From positions 372,001 through 436,000 of the forward strand of contig NZ_OZ032148.1 of NCBI RefSeq assembly GCF_964026495.1: a stretch of DNA of 64,000 nt, in the 5' to 3' direction. Every line of letters starts with the position of its first letter. Positions within the stretch are counted from its first letter, which is position 1. Of this stretch, positions 22,399 through 33,255 are shown piece by piece. Made by a program: the position numbers and the translations under genes. A model generated the notes under the pieces. The model worked only from the letters and a program-made list of their open reading frames with translations, did not search any database and was not told where the DNA came from. Source of the DNA: Arsenophonus sp964026495. GTDB lineage: Bacteria > Pseudomonadota > Gammaproteobacteria > Enterobacterales > Enterobacteriaceae.

Positions 22399-24837
22399 TT
22401 ACAATGTGTTATTTGAAATTTTATTTACACTTTCAATGGTAAAACGTACTGCAGTAGATATTAATTTGATAATAATATGATATATTAATTTTGAATTTAA
22501 TATAATAATCATATTACCTTCCTTATTAATATAACCTTGTTTTTTTAAAGTATTGAGCAGAGTTGAAAAACTTATTTTATCAAAAAATTCTAATGTATTA
22601 ATGCCATGTAAGATAGAAATATATTTAGCAAGTATATAAGTTTCTTTTTCTAAAATTGTTCGACTAATTTTATGTGTTTTATTAAGTAACGCAAGTGTAA
22701 TAGCGTAGCGTGCTAATATTTCTTTTATATTTGCCGCTAATAGTTGTAAAGTAAATATATTTTTTTTATTAATATTTATACAATCTTTATTTTTAAATAT
22801 TAACTGTTGACGTATTAATTCATCTATTAGAATTTCAATTATATCAGATAATTCTTCAAGATTATATTTAATAAAAAATTCCGCTTTTACAAAAGGATAA
22901 ACAAGTTTTATTTGACGATAAATTTCATTTAAATGAATATGATTATTATGTAATATAATATTAGCTAATAAAGCGGGTAAGATTAGTAAATGTGTGATAT
23001 TATTTCTGTAGTAAGTCATTATTACTATATTTTTTTTTGGTATTAAGATAATATCATCTATTTTATTTTTCTCAATTATAATTTTTTTTAATTTTAATGC
23101 TTCATCTACAAGAAAATCAGCAGTATTTTTAGGCATCGTACTTTCATTGCTATAAGGAACATTTTTAAAAAGTTCTAAATAAAATTGAATTTGTTTAAGA
23201 AGTTGTTTTTTTGTTAACACACCTTCTTTAGAAGCTAATAAAGCTGTAGCACATAAATTGATTGAATTAACAGCAGTTGCATTATTAATGCTCACCATAA
23301 TGTTATGAGCTAGTTTTGTTACAGCTGAATTTAGCCATATTGGACGTTGTGTTTGAATGATATTTGAAGATTGATGCCATTTTGGAATAAATTTGTTTAA
23401 ATAGTTTTTTAGTTTAATAGGTTGACCAAAATTTACATAACTTTTTCCAAGTTTTCGTAATTTGAATAAACTTTTAAATATCGTGAATAAATTTTCTTTT
23501 TCTTTTTTTGCACCTTGTAGTTCTTTGATGTAGCTACCCACTTCCAATACATGATCGTAACCTATGTAAATTGGAACAATAGTAATTGGATGTATATCTT
23601 CTCTTAGCATTGCTTGTATAGTCATGGAAAGCGTACCTGTTTTTGGTGCTAGTAACCGACCAGTTCGAGAGCGTCCTCCTTCAATAAAATATTCAATTGA
23701 GTAACCACGCGAAAATAATTCACTAAGATATTCACGAAATATATTAGAATATAATTTATTTCCATTAAATGAACGACGAATAAAAAAAGCACCTAAGTGA
23801 CGAAAAATTTGTCCAATAGGCCAAAAATTAAGATTTGAACCTGCAGCGATATGAGGAGGAACTAAACCTTGATGATATAGTACATAAGAAAGCAATAAAT
23901 AATCCATATGACTACGATGACATGGAATATATACAATTTCATTAACATCTTGTGCTAATTGACGTACACGTTCAGCATGTTGTACAGTAATACCTTGATA
24001 GAGTCTATTCCATGTCCAACTTAATATACGATCGGTAATACGGATTGCTTCATAGGAAAAATTGGCAGCAATTTCTTCCATTATATTAATCGCATTTTTT
24101 TTTGCTTTTTTAAGTGAAATTCTCTTTATTTTTGCTTCATCTTCAATAGATTTTTCAATTATTTTTAATTTTAATAGTTTATCAAATAAATTATTTTTTA
24201 TAGGTAGTTTAGGGCCAACGGCTGCTAATCTTTGTCTTAAATAATAAATACGAGCTACTCGAATAAGTTTCTTGACTATAAATTTATCATTGCCATGTTC
24301 ATAAACCATTTTTCTTAAAAAAATACTAGGAGAAAATTGGACAAAACTATCACGTCCTAACCATATAATGGATAAAAATTTTTGAATTCCATGAAGAAAA
24401 TGTAAGGAAGATTTTTTGAAATGAGCTTCACGACCAGGTGCTCTTCCAAACATTACTGATACAGGTAGTAATTGAATATTTAATTCTGGATTATGAAAAT
24501 GAAGATCAAGGTAAGCAATAAATGTTTTTATTGATTTTTTTTGGTTTGATGTATAGTAACGAAATATTTTTGGTTTATCATCAATAAATAAGCAAGCAGG
24601 TAATTTTATTTTATTTATTGTAATAGGATGCAGGGGGTCAGGTAAACCTATAGAAAAACATTGTTGTCGTAATGTTAACAAATCTGTTTTTGAATAATAT
24701 GGTAACACATATAAAAAAGAATGTGTCGTATCAAGATTCAGATCTTTGATTGGATCTGGCGGTATTAGTTTACTTTTTACAAGAAATTTTATTGCTAAAT
24801 ATAATAAATTATAGTGAATTTTGTACCAAAATGACAT
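22399..24837 (-). CDS. plsB: Glycerol-3-phosphate 1-O-acyltransferase
   Basis: Inner-membrane enzyme that starts phospholipid synthesis by acylating glycerol-3-phosphate at position 1. 812 residues (E. coli 807). The HX4D active-site motif is in [10 protein letters not shown] near residue 305, followed by [10 protein letters not shown] and the IVPIYIGYD block. N-terminal start [12 protein letters not shown] matches homologues. Keeps the ubiA-plsB convergent arrangement of E. coli. It contains nine T in a row on the plus strand (23030-23038) without loss of frame. Confidence 0.97.
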   Translation of the reverse strand: MSFWYKIHYNLLYLAIKFLVKSKLIPPDPIKDLNLDTTHSFLYVLPYYSKTDLLTLRQQCFSIGLPDPLHPITINKIKLPACLFIDDKPKIFRYYTSNQKKSIKTFIAYLDLHFHNPELNIQLLPVSVMFGRAPGREAHFKKSSLHFLHGIQKFLSIIWLGRDSFVQFSPSIFLRKMVYEHGNDKFIVKKLIRVARIYYLRQRLAAVGPKLPIKNNLFDKLLKLKIIEKSIEDEAKIKRISLKKAKKNAINIMEEIAANFSYEAIRITDRILSWTWNRLYQGITVQHAERVRQLAQDVNEIVYIPCHRSHMDYLLLSYVLYHQGLVPPHIAAGSNLNFWPIGQIFRHLGAFFIRRSFNGNKLYSNIFREYLSELFSRGYSIEYFIEGGRSRTGRLLAPKTGTLSMTIQAMLREDIHPITIVPIYIGYDHVLEVGSYIKELQGAKKEKENLFTIFKSLFKLRKLGKSYVNFGQPIKLKNYLNKFIPKWHQSSNIIQTQRPIWLNSAVTKLAHNIMVSINNATAVNSINLCATALLASKEGVLTKKQLLKQIQFYLELFKNVPYSNESTMPKNTADFLVDEALKLKKIIIEKNKIDDIILIPKKNIVIMTYYRNNITHLLILPALLANIILHNNHIHLNEIYRQIKLVYPFVKAEFFIKYNLEELSDIIEILIDELIRQQLIFKNKDCININKKNIFTLQLLAANIKEILARYAITLALLNKTHKISRTILEKETYILAKYISILHGINTLEFFDKISFSTLLNTLKKQGYINKEGNMIIILNSKLIYHIIIKLISTAVRFTIESVNKISNNTL

Positions 24838-26538
24838 ATATTAGCTATGGCCTCTTATTTAAATTCTACATAAGTATATCATAAATAAGAATTTTAATCT
24901 TTTTTTGAATATATTTATGCTAAATTTATGAAGTATTATAAAAAATTAAATGTGATATTTAATATTTTTTAAAAATTGAAGAATTTAATCTCAAAAGATT
25001 TTTAGTAACTTTAGCAAGTTTAGATTATATTTGTATATTATTAATTTACATATATCATAAATTTTATATTATGAATCATAAGTTAATAAATTCAGATTTG
25101 CTTAATTTTATTTTTAGTTAGTAAATCAGTTAAGTATTTTATAACCTTTTAAATAATGAAATGCTATAAAATCTATTTTTAAAAATTCTACATTTTTGAT
25201 ACAATTATTACTAATTTAATTTACTAATTTAATTAAGTAACGCATTTTTATTAATGTAAAAATTACATTTAAATTTAAATTATCTTGTATCTTAAATATT
25301 ATAAATTATTCTAAATTTAGATATATTAATTATATACGTATTTACTAATACTAAGAGTAAAAAGAATAGAAATAAAACTTTATATTGATTGAATAATTTT
25401 TTATTTTTACGTTATGGTTATGATTTTTATTTTAAGAGTATTTTTTTAAAAAATTTAAATTTTTAACATTACATAAGTATTATTTTGTGTTTTTAATTAT
25501 GGTTCTTTGAAAATTCTGATTAACCTTATTTTTAAAATAATTTTTTTAATTAAAATCTTAATATTTTAGTGTATATATTTCAAATAAAATATTAGCATCT
25601 AATATTTATTATTTTTTTCGAATATTTTTATTTAAACAGTAATTTTTATTTGCAATAAATCGTTAGAGGTTTAGTACTTTCTTTTAAAAACTAAGGAGAA
25701 GCAATTTATACTATAATATATAAAATATAATTTATTTGTAAAGTACTTTTACATGTAATGTAAAAAAAATTTACTATCGTTTTGTGCTAAATGTTTAATA
25801 ATTTTTTAAAATTATATGCTATGTATATAGCAAATAGTATTGCTTTTTGTAATAAAAATCTAAAAATACTTTTTAAATAAATGTTTATAAGATTTTTTTA
25901 TAAAAAAATATATATATTTTAATAAATTATTTTTTGAAAATAATTTTTATGAGTTTATTTAAACTTTAAATTCTATAGATTATTGATTATAAAATAATAA
26001 TTATTTTTTATGGATTGGATAATTTTAATAATAAATTATAATAATAATTTTTAATATTTCAAATTATGAATTTTTATTATATACTGTATTATGATATATA
26101 TAAAATTTAAATTGAAATATAAACTATTATATATTTAGGTAAAATTATATCAAATATTTTTAATGATTATTAGCATAATTTGTATTAATTTATGTTTATT
26201 AAAATATCATATATTTATAGATGAAATTTATTAATAATTATTTGTTATATTTTTTTAAATGATATAATAAAAAATTTCATATAATAATTAAATATCAAAA
26301 AATGTAATTTTTAATTAACTAAAATATTTTCAATTAAGTTTAAAAATCTATATTCATTATATGAATTTATTTTTGATTATATTCATTTTTAAAGTAATGA
26401 GTATCGTATCACTATTTTGATGTAAGTTTGAAATTTAATTTCTTGAAATTATAGAATCATAAATTTAGAATATAAGAGATTTTTTATTCTTTGAATTGAT
26501 AAAGCAAGCAGATTATGTTCTCTTTTGGAGTTTTTATC
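24838..26538. other. 1.7 kb non-coding spacer between plsB and epmA
   Basis: No coding content recognised on either strand. In E. coli plsB is followed by dgkA and lexA, while epmA sits next to frdABCD; no motif of either set is visible, so this spacer holds a rearrangement junction with fully eroded sequence. It includes a 13-base tandem duplication (25208-25233). Confidence 0.65.
25208..25233. repeat. Perfect 13-base tandem duplication
   Basis: TTACTAATTTAAT at 25208-25220 is repeated exactly at 25221-25233, in non-coding DNA. Confidence 0.9.
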
Positions 26539-27519
26539 ATGAATGAGAGAGTAAATTGGCAACCAAATATATCTATTAATAATTTATTAAAAAGATCTAA
26601 AATTATTAATGAAATTAGACGGTTTTTCATTGATCGTGGTGTAGTAGAAGTTGAAACACCTGTATTAAGTAAATTTACAGTAACCGATGTTCACCTTTTT
26701 CCTTTTGAAACTCAATTTATTGCTCCTTTTATTAATGATAATATTAAAATGTATATGATCACAAGTCCAGAATATCATATGAAGCGTTTAATAGCTGCAG
26801 GTAGTGGACCAATATATCAAATGATAAAATCTTTTCGTAACAAAGAAAAAGGACGTTATCATAATCCAGAATTTACTATGTTGGAATGGTATAGACCAAA
26901 TTATGATATGTATAGACTTATTGATGAAGTAGATGATTTGTTACAACAAATTTTAGACTGTGTACCTACAAATAGACTTTCATATCAACAAGTATTTCAA
27001 CGTTATTTAAATTTTGATCCATTATCTCTAGAGTTAAACAAAAAAATATTATGTGATGCAGCATTCAAGTTAGGTCTAAGCAACGCATATAGAGAAAAAG
27101 ATAAGGATATTTTGTTACAATTTTTGTTTACAATTGGGATTGAGCCTCATTTAGGAAAAGAAGAACCAACAGTTATTTATCATTTTCCTGCATCTCAAGC
27201 ATCATTGGCTAAAATTAGTAAAGAAGACAATAGGGTTGCAGAACGTTTTGAAGTTTATTTTAAAGGTATCGAATTAGCTAATGGTTTTTGTGAATTAACT
27301 GATAAAGAAGAACATAAAAAACGTTTTGAAAATGATAATAATACTAGAAAAAATATTGGTTTACCTATACAACCAATAGATAAATATCTTTTAACTGCAT
27401 TAGATCAAGTTATGCCTGATTGTTCTGGTGTAGCTTTAGGTATTGATCGACTACTTATGTTGGCTTTGAAAACAGAAAACATTACTGATGTTATGTCTTT
27501 TTCTATAGAACGTGCCTAA
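26539..27519 (+). CDS. epmA: EF-P beta-lysylation protein EpmA (GenX/PoxA)
   Basis: LysRS paralogue that attaches (R)-beta-lysine to the conserved lysine of elongation factor P, helping ribosomes through polyproline stretches. From ATG 26539 it has 326 residues (E. coli 325) and begins [14 protein letters not shown] lies eight bases upstream, so the earlier in-frame ATG at 26515 was rejected. Class II motifs are present: [20 protein letters not shown] and the C-terminal [12 protein letters not shown]. The anticodon domain of real LysRS is absent, as expected. efp and epmB are not in the window. Confidence 0.95.
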   Translation: MNERVNWQPNISINNLLKRSKIINEIRRFFIDRGVVEVETPVLSKFTVTDVHLFPFETQFIAPFINDNIKMYMITSPEYHMKRLIAAGSGPIYQMIKSFRNKEKGRYHNPEFTMLEWYRPNYDMYRLIDEVDDLLQQILDCVPTNRLSYQQVFQRYLNFDPLSLELNKKILCDAAFKLGLSNAYREKDKDILLQFLFTIGIEPHLGKEEPTVIYHFPASQASLAKISKEDNRVAERFEVYFKGIELANGFCELTDKEEHKKRFENDNNTRKNIGLPIQPIDKYLLTALDQVMPDCSGVALGIDRLLMLALKTENITDVMSFSIERA

Positions 27520-28023
27520 AATAATTTTACTAAATATAGAACTACTATTTCTTGATTTTATTTTTTTGAGTAAAATAATATGGAATTTAAATATAAATGT
27601 ATAAAATAAAAGCACAAATAAAATATAAATGAGTTGTTAAAAAATAGTGTGTTCGGTTATGGTGTTATTTAAAAATAGATTAATTCATAAATTATTTTTT
27701 ATGATAAATTTATAAAAATGTTAATAATATATTTTTTTATAAAACATAGTTGTTTGTGAATTATAATAATTATTATAGATAAATAGAAATTTTTTATATG
27801 CATAATATTAATTTAATGTATTAAAATTCTTTTTTTATCATCACAAATAATATTTAAAAAAATAATAATATTACAGTATAAGATATTATTAGTTAAAATA
27901 TTTTTGCAATATTTCAAAATTTTTTAAAAAGTGGAAAAAATAATATATATTAAATATTTTTTAAAAAAGAGATAATATATTTTTTAATTAATTTAATTAG
28001 ATATAAACAATAACATTACTTTT

Positions 28024-28055
28024 AATTATGATATATTGTAATTATGATATATTGT
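28024..28055. repeat. Perfect 16-base tandem duplication
   Basis: AATTATGATATATTGT at 28024-28039 is repeated exactly at 28040-28055, about 90 bases upstream of the tusA start. Confidence 0.92.
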
Positions 28056-28063
28056 GTGACAAT

Positions 28064-28093
28064 ATTAATAGTAATATAATTAATAGTAATATA
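28064..28093. repeat. Perfect 15-base tandem duplication
   Basis: ATTAATAGTAATATA at 28064-28078 is repeated exactly at 28079-28093, immediately after the 16-base duplication and 51 bases before tusA. Confidence 0.92.
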
Positions 28094-28144
28094 TAAGATA
28101 CTATTTTTTATTCTAATCATCATGTAATGTATCAAGAGATAAAT

Positions 28145-28390
28145 ATGTCGTCTTTTTTTTGTGATTTTAATCAAATTCTTGATATACAGGGTTTACGTTG
28201 TCCTGAATCAATGATGATGATAAGAAAAAAAATCCGTCAGATTCGTATAAATGAAAAATTATTTATTATTACTAATGATCCATCAGTAATTGTGGATATC
28301 CCAGCTTTTTGTCGTTTTATGCAGCATGATCTTATATTACAAGAAACTCAAAAATTACCATACTGTTATGTAATTTTAAAAAAAAATTAA
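28145..28390 (+). CDS. tusA: Sulfur carrier protein TusA
   Basis: Accepts persulfide sulfur from IscS and passes it to TusBCD for 2-thiouridine at tRNA wobble position 34. From ATG 28145 it has 81 residues, the E. coli length, with the catalytic Cys19 in LRCPE exactly in register; an in-frame ATG at 28127 would add six unsupported residues. DPSVIVDIPAFCRFM matches the family's conserved centre. It stands alone between non-coding spacers. tusBCDE and mnmA are not in this window. Confidence 0.95.
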   Translation: MSSFFCDFNQILDIQGLRCPESMMMIRKKIRQIRINEKLFIITNDPSVIVDIPAFCRFMQHDLILQETQKLPYCYVILKKN

Positions 28391-29080
28391 TATTTGTTTA
28401 ATAGTGAATGCATATATTTTTTAATGAATTCTGATAAATATTTTTAGATGATAATATATTTTTTTTGTATTTAAAACCTTTTTTATTTTTTTTGTTTTTT
28501 ATTTTAAATTATTATATTATTTTAATATGTATGATATTAATTTTATAATAATTCTAATACTAATTAGATTTTATATACAGCGCAATGCTTATTAAGTAGA
28601 AAAATGTTAATTTTTTATCTTATCATGAATTATCATATTTTAATTTTTATATAAAAATTATTGTTTTTTATAAAATAAAATTTGCTGAAAATAATCTTTG
28701 AATTATATTTTTAGGTTATTAGTTTATGTTTTATTAATGATTATTATAAAAAATTTTTTATTTATATAATTAAGATTAAAATATTTTTTTTGTTATTAAT
28801 CTTTCTTAAAATAATTAATTTTTTATTCTAAAAAAATGTTTTTTGTATTAAAGAAAAATATGTTTTCAAAACATGATTTTTTTTCAGATGGTAATTAATT
28901 TAATTACAAATTTGTAGTTTATTTTTAATTTTGATTGTTTATTATAGAAAATTGCTAGTTTTATTTTTTCATAAATGTTTTTTATTTTTATTAATAATCT
29001 ATTCAAAAATAAATATTTATTTCTAAAACTAAAAAAATATGTTTTTTAAATTATTTTGTACAATTTTTTTTTAAAAAATA
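28391..29080. other. 0.7 kb non-coding spacer between tusA and rsmD
   Basis: In E. coli zntA and several small genes lie between tusA and rsmD. Here only A/T sequence is left; I see no recognisable remnant. Confidence 0.6.
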
Positions 29081-29650
29081 TTAATTACGTATGTAAAGAT
29101 AATAATCTACTTTACCTGATTGTTTTCTGCGATAAAGATTCCAGTTACTAGGTAATATATTTAAATTAGTTTTTGTTGCTACTTCAATATATATCCAACT
29201 ATTTTTAGCTAACCAACCATTTATTTCTAATAACCATACTGTTTTTTCTAATAAATTTTTATAAAAAGGTGGGTCAAGGAAAACAATATTATAGGTTTTT
29301 CCTTTTTTTGATAAATAATCTATTGTGTTATTTTTAATCACTTTTGCATTTTTTATTTCTAATGTATTTAAATTTTTTATTAATTGAATAAAAATATTAG
29401 ATTTTAATTCAATTAAAGTTACTGAATCAGCATAATGAGAAAGTGCTTCAATAGCTAGAGCTCCACTACCGGAAAAACAGTCAAGACAATGCGATTTTTT
29501 GATAACAGGTCTTAACCAATTAAACAGAGTTTCTCTAATTTTATTTTTAGTTGGTCGTAAATCTTGACTATCTAAAACAGAAAGCATACGACCTTTCCAT
29601 TTTCCACCAATGATGCGAATACCTTTTAATTTATGATGTTTTTTTTTCAT
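29081..29650 (-). CDS. rsmD: 16S rRNA (guanine-966 N2)-methyltransferase
   Basis: Methylates G966 of 16S rRNA in the assembled small subunit. 189 residues (E. coli 198). The start region IRIIGGKWKGRMLSV and LRPTKNKIRETLFNWL are family hallmarks; the SAM-binding motif is DCFSGSGALAIEAL and the catalytic tetrapeptide is DPPF near residue 126. Transcribed away from the eroded ftsYEX region, as in E. coli. Confidence 0.95.
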   Translation of the reverse strand: MKKKHHKLKGIRIIGGKWKGRMLSVLDSQDLRPTKNKIRETLFNWLRPVIKKSHCLDCFSGSGALAIEALSHYADSVTLIELKSNIFIQLIKNLNTLEIKNAKVIKNNTIDYLSKKGKTYNIVFLDPPFYKNLLEKTVWLLEINGWLAKNSWIYIEVATKTNLNILPSNWNLYRRKQSGKVDYYLYIRN

Positions 29651-29707
29651 TTTTTTATATCTATATTATATGTAAATTCTTGAATTAGATCACATGTTCA
29701 ATTTTTT

Positions 29708-29755
29708 ATAGAAATATTAATTTATTTTAAAATAGAAATATTAATTTATTGTAAA
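29708..29755. repeat. 24-base tandem duplication, one mismatch
   Basis: 29708-29731 and 29732-29755 are the same unit (starts ATAGAAATATTAATTTATT) with one T/G difference near the end. Just upstream of the rsmD start on the minus strand. Confidence 0.9.
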
Positions 29756-30701
29756 TTTGATATTTTTTGCAATATATTGTGTAATTAAATTCAGTAATAT
29801 ACTAAAATTATATTTTTTGATAAATAAGATATTTAATTAAATACTATTTCTTAGTAAAATAAAAATTTTTGATTTAAAAATTATGAAAAAAAATGAATAA
29901 ATACATAAAATTATAAAATATTTTTTCTGTTAAAATTTATATTAAAAAATAACAAATTTGATAATAAAAATACTAATATTAAATTTATTTAGAAATAGAG
30001 TAATTTATTTGAAGCAATTAATTAAAAAATATAAAAATTAAATTAAATAATTTTTATATTAAAAATAAATAGTACTAATAAAAGTCGGGGATCAATTTTG
30101 ATTCAGTGGTATATTAATATGAATAACATGTATAAATTAAAATTTTTTAATAAATAATATTAATTTTATATAAAATTTAAAAATGCCTTATTGTGAATCA
30201 CAAAAAATAATTAAGATTTTAATTTAGTGAATTAACCATTTTTTATTTTCTGTTGATTACTTTGTCAAAATTTTTTAAAAAAGTATTAACATATTTTTTT
30301 ATTTTTCAAAATTTTAGATGAGATGTAGGATAAATTATTTTTGCAATTATTTATTTAATTGGGTATTAAGATGATAGATATGTTATATTTAGATACTATT
30401 AGTTATTAACATAATAAAATTTTTTAGTAGTACAATTGAAGAATAAAGTATATAAAAATTTGATCGATCAGCATTTTATAAAAATATTACTTATTTTAGA
30501 TTTAAATACAGATCAAATTAAAATTGATAAAACTATTTTTTATGAATAAATATAAAGGAAATAATTTTAATAAAAATCGATATTTAAGAAAAAAGTAGTA
30601 ATAGTTTTTTGATCAATTTAAAATTTTAGTTTTTATTTTGAAATTAGTACAAAAATATTGATGTTTTATGGTTGTTTTTTATTATTTCAGTAATAGCTAT
30701 T

Positions 30702-30759
30702 TCTATATTAGAATATGTTTAATTGGTTATTCTAAACTAGAATATGTTTAATTGGTTAT
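30702..30759. repeat. 29-base tandem duplication with three mismatches
   Basis: 30702-30730 and 30731-30759 share the unit TCTA....TAGAATATGTTT and so on, differing at three positions (ATAT/AAC region near the start). Non-coding. Confidence 0.88.
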
Positions 30760-32381
30760 TGTAAACCAAAAATGTTTTCATCATGGATTGCTATATTATT
30801 AACATATCTTAGCTGTTATTATTTTTTGTTTAAAAATTATTTCTATTTTGCGATTTGAAAAAATGTAAAGTCTTTTTTATTTCAATAGATTAGTATTTTT
30901 GAAGAGTGTAGTTTTTATCTTATTAAAATATTTTATATCGTTAATTAATTTTATCGTTATTGCTTATGAATATGTGTTTTAGCTTTTTTTTATGTGATAT
31001 CAGATAAGTTTTCTTTTAGAAGATATTTTTCAATTTCATTAATAACCAAATGATTAAAAAATGAAAAACAATTTTCAGATAAGATTTTTTAATAAATAAC
31101 ATAACAATATACTATATTATTGATATATGAAAAAAGATAATTTATATGTTATTTTATCTAAAGGTTATTATACGGTAATTGTTAGAATTAAAGCAATTTT
31201 ATTTAAATTTTATTTAATAATTTTGATAATTATTTATGATTTTTTAGCCTTACTACAAGTATTATCTAATTTTAAATTTAAGTAAAGAAATAATAAGAGC
31301 TATAGATTATAATAGTGGTTAAAAATTTTATTACTAGAGATTTAATATGAAGATTGCCAGAATATCTTAGAGAAAAAGTGGTGTTTATTTTAATTAAATA
31401 AATTATTAAATATGTTTTATTAACCCTCAGGAAGATTATTGTAAGAATAATTTTTATTATAATGTCTATAATATTATTTTTTGTCTGTTATTTCTTTCTT
31501 TATACGTTATTTGAGCAACTATTTTGTAAAAATGATAATGAATAATTAAGAAATATTATTTATGTTAATTATTCGTCAGAAAAATTAATAATTCTATTTT
31601 ATAATTAGCTAAATTTTATGTTTAGATTTATTTAAAAAAAATCTTATATCAGTTATGAAAATTATCATATTGATCATTGATTTTAAAATTTAAATTATTG
31701 ATAAATATTTGAAATAAAATCATCAAAGTTTTAGGAATTAAAGAAATTATTAAAATAATGATTGTTTATTTTTTCTGTATTCATTAATTAAATTAATGAA
31801 ATCTTATTTTAAGATATATGATTCTTAAAGTATTTTCATTAGTTAGTGATAATATAAAATTCAATATTTTTTAATTAAAGATTTAGTATATAGAAAATCT
31901 GGAGATATTTTTATTTTTTTCATTTTAAAATAGTGTATAATAAAAATTATTTTAAACTTTATTATATATAATATTTTTTAAATTCTTGAGTGTTAGAAGT
32001 TTTTAATATATTAAAATATATCATAGTGCTATTTGCAACGCATTTTCATCATTTTTCTTTTAATAAAATAAAATATTATTAATATTTTTATAATGATAAT
32101 AATTTTTTTAATAACATCATCGATTATTACCACTTAATTATTAAAGTATTGTATAGTGAAGTGATAATTATTAATGTTTTTTTCTATTGTAAATTATTAT
32201 TTCATCTTATGAATTTAACTAATTTATGATAAATTTACTAATTTTTGATTTTTATTTGATAATATAAAATTTAAAATATTTAATATATATTATGTATTTG
32301 ATTTTACATATATGGTATATAAAAAAACTTAAAAGAATTATTTTGACTTATTGATTTTATTAAATTTTAAAGAGGATATCA

Positions 32382-33239
32382 ATGACAAAAGATATGCAAT
32401 CATTGGCATTAATTCCACAAGGTAGTATTGAAGCTTATGTAAGATTAGCTAATGCTTATCCTATATTGACGGCAGCAGAAGAAAAAAAATATGCTAAAAA
32501 ACTATATTATTATGGTGATTTAAACGCAGCTAAAAAACTTATACTTTCTCATTTACGATTTGTAATACATATAGCACGTAATTATTCTGGTTATGGTTTG
32601 CCACAGGCAGATCTTATTCAAGAAGGTAATATTGGATTAATGAAAGCTGTTCGTCGATTTAATCCCGATATTGGTGTACGATTAGTTTCTTTTGTGATTC
32701 ATTGGATTAAAGCTGAAATTCATGAATATGTGTTACGTAATTGGAGAATAGTTAAAGTAGCAACTACTAAAGCACAACGTAAACTATTTTTTAATTTGCG
32801 TAAAAATAAAACAAGAATTGGTTGGTTTAATCAAAATGAAGTCAATATTCTTGCACAAGAATTAGGGGTAAGTAGTAAAGATGTTCGTGAAATGGAATCA
32901 AGGATGTCTGCACAAGATATGGCATTAGATATAAATAATGAACATGATAATTCTGAGCACGCTATTTTTGCACCTGCTTTATATTTGCAAGATAAATCTT
33001 CTGATTTTGCTGATAGTATTGAAGAAGATAATTGGGAAAATTATGCTACTGATAAATTAATGCAGGCATTGAGTACCTTAGATCGACGCAGTCAAAATAT
33101 TATTCGTGCACGTTGGCTTGATGAAGAAAACAAGATTACTTTACAAGATTTAGCAGATAAATACAGTGTATCTGCAGAACGCATACGACAATTAGAAAAA
33201 AATGCAATGAAAAAAATTCGATTAGTTTTAGAAACTTAG
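32382..33239 (+). CDS. rpoH: RNA polymerase sigma-32 (heat-shock sigma factor)
   Basis: Directs RNA polymerase to chaperone and protease promoters. 285 residues (E. coli 284). Regions in order: 1.2; region 2 with [21 protein letters not shown] and the -10-binding [18 protein letters not shown]; the RpoH box [10 protein letters not shown] at residues 132-141; region 4.2 [19 protein letters not shown] lies about 10 bases before the ATG. Since fis and rpoN are missing at their usual places, this may be one of very few sigma-level controls left. Confidence 0.97.
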   Translation: MTKDMQSLALIPQGSIEAYVRLANAYPILTAAEEKKYAKKLYYYGDLNAAKKLILSHLRFVIHIARNYSGYGLPQADLIQEGNIGLMKAVRRFNPDIGVRLVSFVIHWIKAEIHEYVLRNWRIVKVATTKAQRKLFFNLRKNKTRIGWFNQNEVNILAQELGVSSKDVREMESRMSAQDMALDINNEHDNSEHAIFAPALYLQDKSSDFADSIEEDNWENYATDKLMQALSTLDRRSQNIIRARWLDEENKITLQDLADKYSVSAERIRQLEKNAMKKIRLVLET

Positions 33240-33255
33240 AAAAGACATTTTTCTA
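33237..33255 (+). terminator. Possible weak terminator hairpin at the rpoH stop codon
   Basis: TAGAAAA (33237-33243) pairs perfectly with TTTTCTA (33249-33255) over a five-base loop, followed by T-rich sequence. The stem is A/T only and includes the stop codon, so function is uncertain. Confidence 0.3.

Larger units (their letters stand above)
27520..28144. other. 0.6 kb spacer between epmA and tusA with tandem duplications
   Basis: No recognisable gene. Its last 120 bases hold two adjacent short tandem duplications (16 and 15 bases) just upstream of tusA. epmA and tusA are distant in E. coli, so this is another rearrangement junction. Confidence 0.6.
29651..32381. other. 2.7 kb spacer at the ftsY-ftsE-ftsX position; genes lost
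   Basis: In E. coli rsmD and rpoH flank ftsY, ftsE and ftsX. Here the interval has about the length of a partly deleted ftsYEX but no open frame. Only a weak ftsE-like trace was seen: 31990-32043 reads VLEVFN...VLFATH, similar to the EEFN...VLMATH H-loop region of FtsE. Tandem duplications lie at 29708-29755 and 30702-30759. FtsY is normally essential, so it must be encoded elsewhere or be dispensable. Confidence 0.6.
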
